Assembly: GCA_963082975.1 (NCBI GenBank)
Contig: OY720344.1
Location: 5,257,580 to 5,321,579, forward strand
Direction of reading: 5' to 3'
DNA length: 64,000 nucleotides
Origin: Labia minor
Lineage: Eukaryota > Arthropoda > Insecta > Dermaptera > Spongiphoridae
This document shows positions 12,001 to 22,959 of this stretch, in pieces. The notes beneath the pieces were generated by a model. The model ran no database searches. It was not told where the DNA came from and saw only the letters and a list, made by a program, of their open reading frames with translations. The position numbers and the translations under genes are program-made. The stretch's first letter is position 1, and each line of letters begins with the position of its first letter.

Positions 12001-14053
12001 GGACGCCACGCCTCCGGAATCAATTATAAACGATTGGGATAATTTTCAAAGAGAATTATCATTGATTGAGAATTTAAAATTTCCGAGACATTTAGGGGTA
12101 GTAAGTATTTCTAAAGTTATTTTATTGGGATTTTCCGACGCAAGTGAGTCGGGGTACGGAGCTTGTTTATACCTGCACGTTCGCAATGAAAATAAGCCTC
12201 ATTGTATAGAGTTAATTTGTGCTAAATCAAAAGTAGCTCCTTTAAAAACGGTGACATTAGCACGTCTGGAATTGTGCGCCGCCCTTCTTTTGGCCAAGTT
12301 AATGAGCACCGTGTTAGAAACATATAAATCCCGTTATAAAATAGAAAATATACTGGCCTTCTCAGATTCGACAGTAGCCTTAAATTGGATACATTCATCT
12401 CCACATAAATGGAAGTGTTTTGTATCCAATAGGGTAGCAAAAATCCATTCGTACTTAGAAGCTAAACATTTTTATTATATTGATGGAAAAACGAACCCGG
12501 CTGATTGCCTATCCCGCGGTCTCACTCCCGCTAAATTATTAAATCATCCCTTATGGTTTCATGGACCGACTTGGGCTTATTCTAAAGGCACAAATGAATG
12601 GCCGGTTAAGCCATTTAAATCTGATACTCATGAAACATTTCCGGAAATAAAACTTATAGCATTAACTAACATAAAAATTAATAAAAAATCTAATGTTATA
12701 TATGATTTAACTTTACGAATTTCCTCTTGGAAAAAATTATTAAAAATTATAATGTATATTTTTAAATTCTTAAAGATAATCTGTCCTACAAATAAAATAT
12801 CTAATAATTCTAATATAGATATGGCAGAAATTAAATTGTTAAGGACTATACAAAAGTTACATTTTTCCAAGGAATATGAAACTATTAAATTGAATAAAAT
12901 TTTACCCCGCCATCTCCAAAAACTCAATCCAATAATTGAGGGAGGTTTGATCCGCGTAGGAGGTCGCTTGAGAAATGCTGACATCTCCTATGATAATAAA
13001 CACCCAATTTTATTACCCAGTGATGAAATTGTGGTGGAAAATTTAATTATTTATTACCATAAAAAATATTGCCATGCTGGGGCTAATTTATTATTATCGC
13101 TTATTAGGCAAAGATTTTGGATTATTTCTGGGAGAAATTTAATCAAACGCCTAGTCAGGCAATGCAATACATGTTTTCGCCTTCGACCACGCCCTTTATA
13201 TCCGCTAATGGCAGATTTACCCGCATGCCGCGTACGTCCCAGCAATGCCTTTCTTCATACTGCATGCGATTACGCTGGCCCTTTAGAAATAACTATTTCA
13301 CGCTTGCGTGGAGCTCGACGCCAAAAGGCTTACCTTTGCATATTCGGGTGTATGGTCACGAGAGCCGTACATATAGAGTTAGCATCCGACTTAAGCACTC
13401 CGACTTTTCTTGCCTGTCTCAAGAGATTTTTATCCCGTAGAGGTCCCTGTAGATATATGTACTCAGACAATGGAACAAATTTCATCGGAGCAAAGGCCCA
13501 TTTAAATGAATTGTATGAGTTCTTGGCGTCGGACGATTATATTAAACCATTTGGTGAAGAGCTAATTGAAAACCGCGTTGAATGGAAAACTTCTCCCCCC
13601 TCTGCTCCGCATTTCGGTGGTCATATTGAAATTCAAGTGAAATCGTTTAAGACGCATTTAAGGAGAGTAATAGGCACTCAGTTACTCTCTTACGAGGAGC
13701 TGAATACGGTTCTTATACAAATAGAGGCGATCCTAAACTCACGCCCCTTAACCTTACTTAGTGAGGATCCAAACGAACCTACCGCATTAACACCCGCTCA
13801 CTTCCTTATGGCTCAACCATTAGCCCACCTTCCCGCTTATGATATCGGAAATGAAGTGGTCAACCTCGTGCAACGACATAAATTGATGGATCAAATGGTT
13901 CAATCATTTTGGAAGGCTTGGAGTTTGAACTATTTACATCTGTTACAGCAGCGGGAAAAATGGAACACTGCTACAAATCCGATAAAAGTCGGAACTATTG
14001 TAGTGATGCAGATGGACAATGTCCATCCTTTATGGGAGTGGTGGAAAGAGTGA
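9008..14053 (+). CDS. BEL/Pao gag-pol polyprotein, 1681 aa, C-terminus frameshifted
   Basis: This single ORF encodes capsid-like, protease, reverse transcriptase, RNase H and integrase parts, used to copy the element through cDNA in virus-like particles. Visible parts, with rough residues: a DUF1759-like gag region at 130-290; a Cys/His cluster beginning CIICN at 328-395; an aspartic protease motif ALIDSGSQSH at 458-467; and reverse transcriptase with TTDIKQMYL near 795 and the YMDD box at 869-872. These are followed by RNase H with FSDAS near 1043, an integrase H2C2 finger at 1350-1392, and integrase acidic residues D (CDYAG, ~1421), D (SDNG, ~1487) and E (GGHIE, 54 residues later). The wide D-E spacing is typical of BEL/Pao. 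The ORF stops at 14053, but about 35 more codons of the usual DUF5641 tail (IFGSDGIPRV, KRPVVRLCRLP) continue in another frame to 14154. A small indel near 14028-14036 therefore broke the tail. The start ATG at 9008 follows 450 bp of leader. Confidence 0.95.
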   Translation: MNSEIRLSIAEAKKEAYYEKITELYNKSKHLSSRDSKENTSFLAATESIDNLREEYIKLIGEINELNISLNEKYKPSFKAWLNFEDVYNMVKAERLSILEHRKSTTTAPVGQSDRKINLPPIAIKQFDGLPQNWSLFYESFKINIHENHNLSNSERIQYLVGSLTGKARSILIGIRPDAENYLHIWKELEKKYQDKRALGEAYLNQIHALKYPSINNSSSLETFIERFDASIAAFKSLKIEDALDFIFLFWGLKKVDTQTAQNFEISVRDKEIPSLNDFITFVKQRVKILDRVPNIKKDLEFPAKLPITKNNFHSHLTANSEKSIDKCIICNLENHNLIFKCFKFQNFPVKKRIEIVHKKSLCSNCLSSKHIDKNCKSKNTCIICKKRHHTLLHDPERRREEVSNSRRGGDTSPYPSAHTPPSTFEPVVAMSQSTNQIFLATAQINTLDSRGRIQTIRALIDSGSQSHIITNSCIKKLKLNYSKLKHHSLSGIGGHKTIVLGHCSFKFFSRMPSAIQYSIDALVVNTITNKLPSQSICPGEFKYLGGIALADDSFYKPGEIDLVIGASLFSKLLLSGRIKAPNNFPDAIETTLGYILLGEFNSSQSNNEWLSLHIWNEMSIEKTLEKFWEIEEVPNEKLLSADDNKCEKLYEDTIKRGNDGRYLVCLPFKEDPQLLGNSFEMAKNRFFSLERKLNNSLQMRLEYNKVIQNYIDNKYLSLVENPDKDKGYIIPHHGVWKEDKISSKLRIVLDASAKSDSHRALNDILYTGPNLQNNLFIILLNFRLFRWALTTDIKQMYLQIGVKSEHRKFQRLIYRFNSKDAISIYEFNRLAFGLNCSPFLALRTLRQLVFEEGKKFPLAATIIQRDSYMDDIYTSLMTENETKEAFDQLTNIFKTAKFDLSKWATNSNSVQEIIPREFIHDQLKDFEKNNDLKILGLEWSPVTDEFYFKISHTNKRCTKRNILSTVARLWDVLGLVAPVIMYAKLLIKKLWLLNLDWDATPPESIINDWDNFQRELSLIENLKFPRHLGVVSISKVILLGFSDASESGYGACLYLHVRNENKPHCIELICAKSKVAPLKTVTLARLELCAALLLAKLMSTVLETYKSRYKIENILAFSDSTVALNWIHSSPHKWKCFVSNRVAKIHSYLEAKHFYYIDGKTNPADCLSRGLTPAKLLNHPLWFHGPTWAYSKGTNEWPVKPFKSDTHETFPEIKLIALTNIKINKKSNVIYDLTLRISSWKKLLKIIMYIFKFLKIICPTNKISNNSNIDMAEIKLLRTIQKLHFSKEYETIKLNKILPRHLQKLNPIIEGGLIRVGGRLRNADISYDNKHPILLPSDEIVVENLIIYYHKKYCHAGANLLLSLIRQRFWIISGRNLIKRLVRQCNTCFRLRPRPLYPLMADLPACRVRPSNAFLHTACDYAGPLEITISRLRGARRQKAYLCIFGCMVTRAVHIELASDLSTPTFLACLKRFLSRRGPCRYMYSDNGTNFIGAKAHLNELYEFLASDDYIKPFGEELIENRVEWKTSPPSAPHFGGHIEIQVKSFKTHLRRVIGTQLLSYEELNTVLIQIEAILNSRPLTLLSEDPNEPTALTPAHFLMAQPLAHLPAYDIGNEVVNLVQRHKLMDQMVQSFWKAWSLNYLHLLQQREKWNTATNPIKVGTIVVMQMDNVHPLWEWWKE

Positions 14054-14333
14054 TTTTTGGCTCGGACGGAATTCCGAGGGTCGCATGGATAAAAACCAAA
14101 TCCGGCTCATATAAACGACCGGTGGTTCGTCTGTGTCGGCTACCTACTCAATAATGGAAAACTCTCCATTATTTCTCCGGCCCAAATAGGTTACGGAGAA
14201 ATTTATTTTATTTATTTTGTTTGTTTTATTTGTTTGTTTATTTTTTCTTAATATTTTTGCTCTTTTCTTTTCTTTGTTTCGCATTGAAAGGGGGTATCAC
14301 TAGTTTTAAGATTTGTTTTGAAGAATCCTTCAA

Positions 14334-14344
14334 GAGTGGGGGCA
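14334..14344 (+). other. Polypurine tract before the 3' LTR
   Basis: AGAGTGGGGGCA runs up to the 3' LTR start at 14345. A purine-rich stretch at this place primes plus-strand DNA synthesis in LTR elements. One T and one C interrupt it. Confidence 0.6.
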
Positions 14345-14930
14345 TGTTTGGGACAAATAGTCACCTCCCACCCCTTTCTCCTGACCCCTCCTTTAGAGTG
14401 TACTGAAGCGCACTCTGGTGAATGCACGATACATATAGACACTTGCTGTGAAGCTCTCACACGATAAACACGCTACAGACCCGCGCTGATACCCGCTCTC
14501 TTATTCGCTATATACACTTGCTGTGAAGCTCTCACACGATAAACACGCTACAGACCCGCGCTGATACCCGCTCTCTTATTCGCTATATACACTTGCTGTG
14601 AAGCTCTCACACGAGAAACACGCAACACACCCGCGCTCATACAATCTCATACCTGCTCTCTTATTCGCTACATCAACATCATCCATCTCATTTTCACTCG
14701 CTTCCCACCCGCTCTATTTATCATCTTTTCATACCCGCATTTAAGAAGCAGGAGGAAACAAGCGTTTTCGGCCCCTTTCACCGCGCATAGATGCATCGCA
14801 GCCCGCTGGAAGGTACAGCTTATCACCAAAGCGGTAAGCACACTCAATTCCTTTCACCGAACCAGCTCAACCCGCCGGGACCGGGGATTAAAATCGTCTA
14901 ATTGCCGACCGGTTTGCCCTGTCCCATTCA
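14345..14930 (+). repeat. 3' LTR of the BEL/Pao element
   Basis: This 586-bp copy of the 5' LTR runs from TGTTTGGGAC to CCCATTCA and is followed by the target duplication GTATT. It lacks one T relative to the 5' LTR and is otherwise the same by eye. Confidence 0.95.
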
Positions 14931-14935
14931 GTATT

Positions 14936-16020
14936 AAATGAAAGATATCATTGTTTATATATATAATTTATGAATTGGTAAACTGCTTTCAAAACCTTTG
15001 AATTCGACATTTCTAGAACTCTTCAAAATTGAATATTGAAAAAAATCTTCTCAGTTAATTGTTTTAAGTTTAGAAGACAATTTATAATGATGGTTATTTT
15101 ATTTTTAAAATTTATATAATTTTTATTTGTCAAACTAGAAGAGATCTGACAGTATTTTATTTGAAAGTTTTTTGGGGAGGAATATATAAGCACGTGTAAA
15201 ATTACCAAAATTATTTTTAAAGATTTAGATTATGATTCTAGATATATGTTGCCATCACATAATCGAAATAATATCTTAGGAATTATTATAAATTGGGATA
15301 TATTAATTGAATAAAAATATATTTTCATAGCCATAATAATGTCATTAGGATTCATTAATGCTTGCATGAACTTATACTAATATATCTTCAGGATTATTAA
15401 TAATAATTATAATTAATATTAATCTTATCTTATTATGCTAGCTAAAATTGTATCTATATATCTATATATGTATCTATAACCATTGGTTCTCAAAAACCGC
15501 TCTAACGATTTTTTTCAAATTCACACTAGATATAGTATTTATAAAGAAAAATTGAGTTTTATTGATCACATCTCTTGAAACTTACAGCTTCATTATTAAT
15601 TTCTTAATTGAAAATTATATATGGGTGTGACGTCATCAATTTTACTTCAATTAATATTTTTTTTATATTTAAAATATTTTAAAATAAAATAAATTTCGAA
15701 ATAAAATTAAAAATATTTATTTTTAATAATATATATATATATATATATTTATTAATCTTAATTAATTAATTATTAACAAAATAAAATACGGTTAGTTGAT
15801 TCCCGCTTTTTTTTAAATGAATTGTATTAACACTTTTTTATATATTTAAAATATTTTAAAATTCATTATTTAATTTTGAAATAAAATTAAAAATATTTAT
15901 TTTTAATAAAATATATATATATATTTATTAATCACTCTCAAAAAAAACAAAAACAAAAACAAAAAAACATATAATTCTTGCAAAGAGAGTAAAAATGTCA
16001 TGTTAATTAACTAAATATAT
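14936..16020. other. Intergenic AT-rich repeats
   Basis: No gene is seen. A block with TTTATATTTAAAATATTTTAAAA followed by GAAATAAAATTAAAAATATT and an AT run recurs at about 15660-15750, 15838-15920 and, more diverged, 16420-16500. This suggests a repeated AT-rich unit. GTGTGACGTCATCA near 15626 contains the palindrome TGACGTCA, also found in the HINE-A repeats. Confidence 0.5.
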
Positions 16021-16081
16021 ATCAGTCTAATGGGTAAAGGCACTGTTTTGAATAGTCAACTTAGCAGGATCGAAACCGGCG
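16021..16081 (+). repeat. Possible tRNA-derived SINE head
   Basis: GTCTAATGGGTAAAGGC resembles a tRNA/SINE A box. GGATCGAAACC, about 33 bp downstream, resembles a B box (GGTTCGANNCC). A T-rich stretch follows. It is too short and diverged to be a functional tRNA gene. Confidence 0.35.
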
Positions 16082-16670
16082 GAAAAAATTTTTTTTTTTT
16101 TATTATCTATTATTTTATATTTATTTATTCATTGTTCTTTGATTAAATTTAATTTCTTTTATTTTATTTTATTAATTAAAATGATGCAACATTTAATAAT
16201 TGTAATATTGTAATAAATTTTATTTTTTTTATTTTATTAATTACTTATTAGTCATTAACTAATAATTTAATATTAATTCAAAATTTTATAAATTTTTATT
16301 ATTTAATTTTGCTTTTGTTTATATATATATTTTAATTAACTTATCTTATCTTTTAATTTATATATGGACAAATGACACTCATATTGAAATTTGACTCCCG
16401 CCTTTTTTTAAAAGATATTTTTTTTATAATTATAAAATATTTTAAAATTTTTTATTTAATTTCGAAATAAAATTAAAAATATATATTTTAATAATATTTT
16501 ATAATTATAAATTACGATATATATTTATCATTCTTCCAATAAAAAAAAAATATTCATGCACTTAGAAACATATCTAATAATACATATTTATGTATTATTG
16601 AGGACCCCAAGTTCCATGCAATGATGCAACATTTAATAATTGTAATAAATAATTAAAGAATTGTATATCA

Positions 16671-16771
16671 GCTCGGTGTCCCAAGTATTAATATTACCAG
16701 CCAAACCCAATATAATAATGAATTATTTTTTTTTAACTTAATTACCTAGCCGAGGCTCGGGGTCCCGGTGT
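16671..16771. repeat. About 100-bp repeat ending in a GC hairpin, copy 1
   Basis: It begins GCTCGGTGTCCCAAG, carries ATTAATATTACCAGCCAAAC, and ends GCCGAGGCTCGGGGTCCCGG. A second copy lies 242 bp downstream at 16914-17010. The right end can fold on itself (see copy 2). The family was not recognised. Confidence 0.7.
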
Positions 16772-16913
16772 GATCTTAATATATTGTCAGAATTAGATAA
16801 ATAATGTAGAGAAAAATTATTTAAAAATAGATATTTATTTAAATGAAATAAAATTATTTAATTTACAGAATGAAAATGTCTATAATAATGTCTAAACATT
16901 TTTTCGAGCGACA

Positions 16914-17010
16914 GCTCGGTATCCCAGGTATTAATATTACCAGCCAAACCCAATAATAATGAATCATTTTTTTTAACTTAAGTACCGAGCCGAGGCTCGG
17001 GGTCCCGGTA
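16914..17010. repeat. About 100-bp repeat ending in a GC hairpin, copy 2
   Basis: This near-duplicate of 16671-16771 begins GCTCGGTATCCCAGG. Its right end contains CCGAGCCGAGGCTCGG, a perfect 7-bp stem (CCGAGCC/GGCTCGG) with a 2-base spacer, stronger than the same place in copy 1. The two copies flank AT-rich DNA. Confidence 0.7.
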
Positions 17011-17321
17011 CTAAATATAATAATTAATAATTTTTTTATTTTATTTGATCTGAAAATTGTAAATTAATTAATTCTTCATAGAAATGAATATTCCAGGATC
17101 TCCTGAACATTTTAAAATTAATTTAAATATTATTATATTTTTAATTTCTTAATTTTAATAAATTAAATCAAAATAAAATGTTTAATATTTCAATATTTTC
17201 AATTTATAGATTAAATCAGCGCCTCTACTGGAACAAAAACAAGTTAGATTATAAAAATTAAAACTTGTTAAGTATTATTCATCTATTATTATTAAATTCG
17301 AAAAATTACAAATTATTTTAA

Positions 17322-20300
17322 ATGATGTTTAAAAAATTTATACAATTACAAAATAAATGTTATTTTCACACTACTATATCTTCTTTATCGAATTCAAATA
17401 AGAATGCCTGTCATAGTTCAAATAAAATGAAATCCTGGCATATACATTCTTATGGAGAATTAAATAATTTACAATTTTCTGATCAAATAAGATCACCAAT
17501 TATTAGTAATCCCGAACACATATTAGTAGAAGTTCATGCCGCATCAATTAATCCTATTGACATTGCTATTATGGGTATGAAAATGAATAAATAATTTTAA
17601 TAAAATGACAATGAAAATGTCATTTTATTAATACTATCCCAATTTAATTTTTTTTTTGTTTTTGTTTTTCTTAAAGGTGGTTATGGTTCTAAATTTTTTA
17701 ATTCATATAGACAATATAACCAATGTTTATTAACGGAATCAATAGAATTTCCTTTAATATTAGGAAGAGATTTTTCTGGTAAAATTCTTGCTAAAGGAAA
17801 GAATGTGAGTCATTTAAAAGAAGGTGATTTTGTTTGGGGAGTTGTCCCTCCAACGAGTCAAGGATGCCATGCAGAAAGAGTCATCGCCCATCAGAATAAT
17901 GTAAACAAACATCAAAATCAAATATTAAAATATTCATGACCTTATTTTACAAATGTTATTTGTAACTTGATAACTCATTGAAAACAAATAAGAATAAAAG
18001 ACCAACATTACATGTTTGTAATAGAATTACCAAGTTGAATGAATTACTTGAAAAATGAGACATTTTTAACTGCTCTGTACCTATGAACTTTTTCAAATGT
18101 GACGAACGTTCTATTTTCTGATTGAAAAATTAAATTGTATTTATTCCCAAATTAATTAAATAGCTGTTTTTCAAAATTAAGAAAAAACGGAACCTCTCTC
18201 TCCCTCTATTATACAGCAATAGGAGCAAAGAAATGAAATCACTATTTTCATTAATACAATACAATAATTTTTGTTTCTTTATAATTTATTAGAAATATAA
18301 ATATAAATATGAACTAATGATGATGAAATTGTTTAATTAAAGCCGAAACGTTTTTTTTTATTGAAATTTTCTTACTATTAAATCTTTTCTGGCTGGAATT
18401 CTTTTAAATTTAAACTATTACAAATTAGCTAAGATTATTTTTTTTATGAAAGTTCTTTAATTAAATAAATTTTTATGTCATAATAAATTATAATTTATAT
18501 GAATTTGATTTATCTGAGAATCAAAATTTACTTTAACACCTTGCAAGGCAGATTATTCTATTTCATTAATCCAACGTATTTATATAATATATATGTTGAA
18601 ATGATCGTCTTAATTTTTTTTGTAGACAAAATTAAAATTGTTCAATCAAATTATGTACTAATAAAACCATTTATAATTGAATAATGATAGTTATATTAAT
18701 TTTAATATATTTTTTAAAAATTTTTTTTAAGGTGTCAAAAATGCCTGAAAATATAAATTATATTCAAGCAGCAAGTATATTATATACTGGTATAACTGCC
18801 TGGTCTAGTCTTAAAATATCAGGTGGATTATATAATACAAATGCAACAAATAAAAAAGTTCTTGTACTTGGTGCATCAGGTGGAGTCGGTTCAATTGCTA
18901 TTCAACTTCTTAAAGCATGGCAAGCGAAGGTATGAAGGTGTATAGACGAGCCATTGATGGAATTGATAAAAATTTAATAAATTGGTAATAAATAATTATT
19001 GAGTTATTGGGACAGAAAAATACAGTATCTTGTTTATCTATTTTATTTCTAAGAAGGTATTATATAAGAATATGCTATAATTAAAAAAAAAACACTTTCA
19101 ATTATATAACTAGTGTTTATATTAAAAAATTAATTGATTTAACTTTAGGCTAAAGTTCAGTGTGTCCCAACGTGGGGGGAAATACGAAAATGGACCCTTT
19201 TTAATATTAAAAATTATATATATATATATATTACATAGGGGGTATAAGAATTTTAGAAGGGCTTAGGTAGGGTATGGCACAAAAACGTTTGAAAAACACT
19301 GCTCTAGTTGAAATATTAAATTATGTAGACTAAAATTAAATTGAAATTAACTTAAATGTGGAAATTTCAAATTCATTGATATAAATATTTATATTATGAG
19401 CATTTCATCTGTCTATCAATTTAATTATATTATGATTATTGCATTTTCTAACCATTGAAGTAAGATTAAGCACTACTCTACCGATTCTTCAAATTTTTTG
19501 TTAAACAGGTTTATTGTATAATATATCTATTTGTAATTACTAAAAGAATGGTTACGATCATAATTTTTAAGATATTTTTAAATTCTATGGCCTCATTTTC
19601 ATATCAAGGGATGATTAATTAATAATGACAATTATTATTGTTTTTAGGTAACAGCAACATGTAGTAATGATGCAATACCACTTTTAGATTCATTTGACAT
19701 AGATCATATACTTGACTACAGTGATCCATTATTTAAAGAGGAATTAAATCAACTTGGAAAGTAAGAATTAAATATTTATAATTTAAGACTTAAAATTTAA
19801 ATAACTTATGAATAAATGAGATAATTATATACTCATTTATATTTTTTAAATTAAAATTTAGAATATTGAATTGGTTTATTATACTGTCCAAGTATATATT
19901 AAAAAGGGCATATTCTTGAGGGATAATGAGTTTATATACATATTAATTTTTGACAAGAAGCATTTTTTTTGATAAATCATCATATTTCTGAATTTTGTAG
20001 ATTTTAATCGATAAATGTTATATTTTATACATATACATATTATTTCATTTATTATAATTTCTTATATTTTTTGGAATTTTTTTTATTCTCATTATTATTT
20101 GTAATTAAATTTTGCTTTAATAATTTAAAATTGTTAGTTTTTATCTATTTTATTATTGAGACAATTGTTTTTAATATTTATTTTAGATTTGATATTATTT
20201 TGGATTGTGCTGGTTTAGGATCTAATGGTATCAATGAATTTGGACAATATTTAAAAGAATGGAATTGTTCTAAATATATTACATTAAAATCACCAATATT

Positions 20301-20763
20301 AAAAAATATGGATAATTATGGTTTAATACCTGGCACTATGAAAAGTTTTATCGATTTATTAATTTCCAATTTAAATGAAATAAGAAATACAAACACTGTA
20401 CGATGGGCTTATTTTATACCAAGTAAACTGGCAATACAAGAACTATCAACATTAGTACAACAGGGAAAGGTAAGTTTTTCTGCATTTATTCTAATAAATA
20501 TAATAATTAAAATATTATTAATTAGGAATGATCTATAAAATTGTTAATGATTGTATATAAACTATAAATTTTATTAATATAATAATTATTTTACTTTAAT
20601 AATAAATATATATATGTTTTTGTAATTTTTATTTTAGTTGAAACCATTTATTCAAGAAGTTTATCCTTTTTCAAATACTCCTAAAGCATATGCACGTGTA
20701 TCTAGTGGACATTTAAGAGGAAAAATTATTATTGATATGAAAAAACAAGAAAATGAAAATTAA
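17322..20763 (+). CDS. RTN4IP1: Reticulon-4-interacting protein 1 homolog, mitochondrial, six exons
   Basis: This is a zinc-free MDR-family oxidoreductase of mitochondria. In animals RTN4IP1 (OPA10) binds NADPH and supports coenzyme Q synthesis and complex I. The exon model is 17322-17574, 17677-17900, 18732-18929, 19648-19760, 20187-20469 and 20638-20763. All introns are GT-AG with matching phases. The 1197 nt give 398 aa, against 396 in human. The N-terminus is basic and rich in K, Q and N, as in a mitochondrial presequence. The catalytic half has VEVHAASINPIDIAIMG, then PLILGRDFSG and GDFVWGVVPP. The NAD(P)-binding motif GASGGVGS is at residues 206-213, FDIILDCAG follows, and the family C-terminus is HLRGKIII. 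Intron 3 carries a hAT MITE at 19158-19301. An AATAAA lies at about 20787. The start could be M1 or M2 (adjacent ATGs). Confidence 0.93.
19158..19301. mobile_element. Short hAT MITE in RTN4IP1 intron 3
   Basis: The left end is CAGTGTGTCCCAACG and the right end CGTTTGAAAAACACTG. The flanking 8-mers CTAAAGTT and CTCTAGTT agree at six of eight bases, which suggests an old duplication. Its interior (GGGCTTAGGTAGGG, TATGGCACAAA, read in reverse) matches the element at 43314-43679, so the two are one family. This copy lacks the insert found there. Confidence 0.75.
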
Positions 20764-21172
20764 TATAATATTTTTATAATAATAATAATAAATTTATAAT
20801 AATTACTTGTTTGTTTGTTTTTTTTTTATGAAGATATTTAAGCATTTAAAAAATAAAGAGAGAAAATTTTAATTTGTATGGTATAAAACCAATTTTAAAT
20901 ACCTCTGTATTTAATACAGGTTATTTAATTAAAAAAGGGGTGAGCAAACTTTTTACCAAAGAGCCAAACAAAAGTTTGTCCATTTTTTGTAGGCTGCAAA
21001 CAAAAAAAAACAACTTAATAAATTATTAAACCTTAATTATTTAATGAACACTTCATACTTTTCAAGGTCTCAAAAAATCGTTTCATTATTTTTGCAAAAA
21101 TTAGAATATAATATATATAATATATTTAACTTAACAGTAATCAAGTTTAGGATAATAATAAAATGATATTCT
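20764..21172. other. 3' flank of RTN4IP1 with a hAT-end fragment
   Basis: Bases 20937-21000 (GGGGTGAGCAAACTTTTTACC, AAGAGCCAAAC) resemble the left end of a common hAT MITE type. No right end was found. The remainder is AT-rich. Confidence 0.4.
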
Positions 21173-21600
21173 ATTTTTACCGACCGACGATAGTAAGGGA
21201 GGTATTGTTTTCACACCAAATTTCACATGTGAAGATTTTTACATATCTCCACGAATCATGGATTTTCTAAACAGAAATAAAAATAAGTTGACCTGTGGCC
21301 AGGTCCGAACCGACCGACGGTTTGAAATAAATTAATTTCCAGCTACAGAAACAATTTCAAATAATTTTAATATATCTATTAATGTAATAAAAAACTGATA
21401 TGGATATAACATAAATATTTTTAATTTTATTTTATTTATAATATATATGTAAGACCAGGCTGTGACGTCATATAATTTTAATTAAGAAAAAACTAATAAA
21501 GATGATTTTTCTCGAGTATAAAACCAATGCAAAGTGAATGATTCGTGATATGTAAAAAATCTCCTCATGTGAAATTTGGTATGAAAATAACCCTTCCCCT
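21173..21600. repeat. HINE-A repeat, two fragments head to head
   Basis: Bases 21173-21265 are the 5' end of a plus-strand HINE-A copy (TTTTTACCGACCGACGATAG, CACACCAAATTTCACATG). Bases 21282-21600 are a minus-strand copy. The latter begins with the 3' hairpin AAGTTGACCTGTGGCCAGGT and runs through GTGACGTCAT to CTCATGTGAAATTTGG, but lacks the final start motif. HINE-A is my label for a family with copies also at 34029, 55092, 60975, 62846 and 63668. Confidence 0.8.
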
Positions 21601-22955
21601 GATAAAGAAGATACTTTTAAATTTAAATTTAAAAAACAAAAACTAAATTTGAAATTTATTAAAAAAAAAAGAATCTTAGCTTTCATTTATCCTCTTCCAG
21701 AAATGTTGATCTACTACTTTATTATTTATTTTAGGAAGCACACACAGACCCAGAGAATGTTTGAAATTAAGATATTTTATTTTTTTCTTTACAAACATAT
21801 AAAAAGTTTTATGACTTTCTTCGAAAATAGACATAATAACCTGAACTTTAAATTAATATAAACTTTACGAATACTAAAATACTTTTTTAAGCAATATTGT
21901 GTCACTTTATAGATTCTTTGAAAAATTTCACTTATACATACATTTTTATTAAACAAATACTAATAAGTGAGTTATAATTATTTTTATATATTACATATTA
22001 CAATAAAATTGAAATGTTAAAATTTACAATAAATTAAACTAATTTAAAATATTATTTTCAAAATTAAAATCTTGAGATTTTTTGATAGGTTATGTCAACG
22101 TACATATACATTATTATTATTATTAAATCCATCGTTTTTATATTTATAATATGATAAAATTTAATCTTTTAAATATATTTATTTCTAGTTTATAGTCATT
22201 TAAAATATTTGTTTTCATAATACAGATGGAAGATTTCAAATAGATTTTGAATTGACTACATATTTCTGTTTGGGTCAATTTTTTCCAATCGAAGCCACCC
22301 TCACACACCCTCATTTTCTAAAATGATTTGTAATACTCCTAAAGAATTATCTAACATGTGTGGGGAAAAATAAAAATCAAAGGCAACGATTTTATTTGAC
22401 GGAAGCAGAAATTGCCCAAAAAATTGATAATCTCTCTCTCCCTCTCTTTCTCATTTAACAATTTTTAAATTTGTTTAAAAGATAAAAACATTTTCATATG
22501 TGTCCATAATTTTGAAAGTCATCTAAATCATATAATTAATGAATTGCATTTGAATAAATTAAAAAATATTTTTACATTATGCGACATTTTAATTTATAAT
22601 TTTCTTAGTTTTGATTAATGGAAATTTATTATGAATATGAAATTTTGTGTGAAATGTTGTTTTTAAAGCTTGAATTGAGTTAGACCATTTTCAAAATTAT
22701 CTGAACGCCCTTTAAATGACTTAAAGAAATAAAGAACTATGAGTTTTATTTGAGACAATAACTTTAATAAAATATAATTCATGTAAATTTATTAATTATT
22801 TTTAAAAAATAATCCATTTTTATCATTTCAAATTTATAAAATTCTTAAAATGTTCTTGAAAAACTGGAGGGATATATGGTATAGTAAAGACAATATCTTT
22901 ATGTTTTTCTTCCATTACTGTATAAAGGAAGTAATTTAATATTTCCGTATATTAT
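21601..22955. other. Intergenic, AT-rich
   Basis: No gene or clear repeat is seen. A pyrimidine-rich patch CTCTCTCTCCCTCTCTTTCTC lies near 22432-22452. Confidence 0.45.
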
Positions 22956-22959
22956 TGGT

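Larger units (their letters stand above)
7971..14930 (+). mobile_element. Young BEL/Pao LTR retrotransposon, about 6.96 kb
   Basis: This is a complete element. It has a 587-bp 5' LTR (7971-8557), a primer-binding-site candidate, a single gag-pol ORF, a purine tract and a 586-bp 3' LTR (14345-14930). Both LTRs start TG and end CA. A 5-bp target duplication GTATT lies at 7966-7970 and 14931-14935, the usual size for BEL/Pao. Comparing the LTRs by eye, I found one difference: the run after CTCAT has one more T in the 5' copy, near 8316. That means very recent insertion. The coding region has a late frameshift near 14030 that cuts off the usual C-terminus. There is no envelope-like ORF. Confidence 0.96.

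Noticed and set aside
12628-12984. 118-codon minus-strand ORF
   Set aside because: It is the antisense shadow of the BEL/Pao polyprotein and has no recognisable domain.
13117-13440. 107-codon plus-strand ORF overlapping integrase
   Set aside because: It lies inside gag-pol in another frame, and the gag-pol frame holds the conserved integrase residues.
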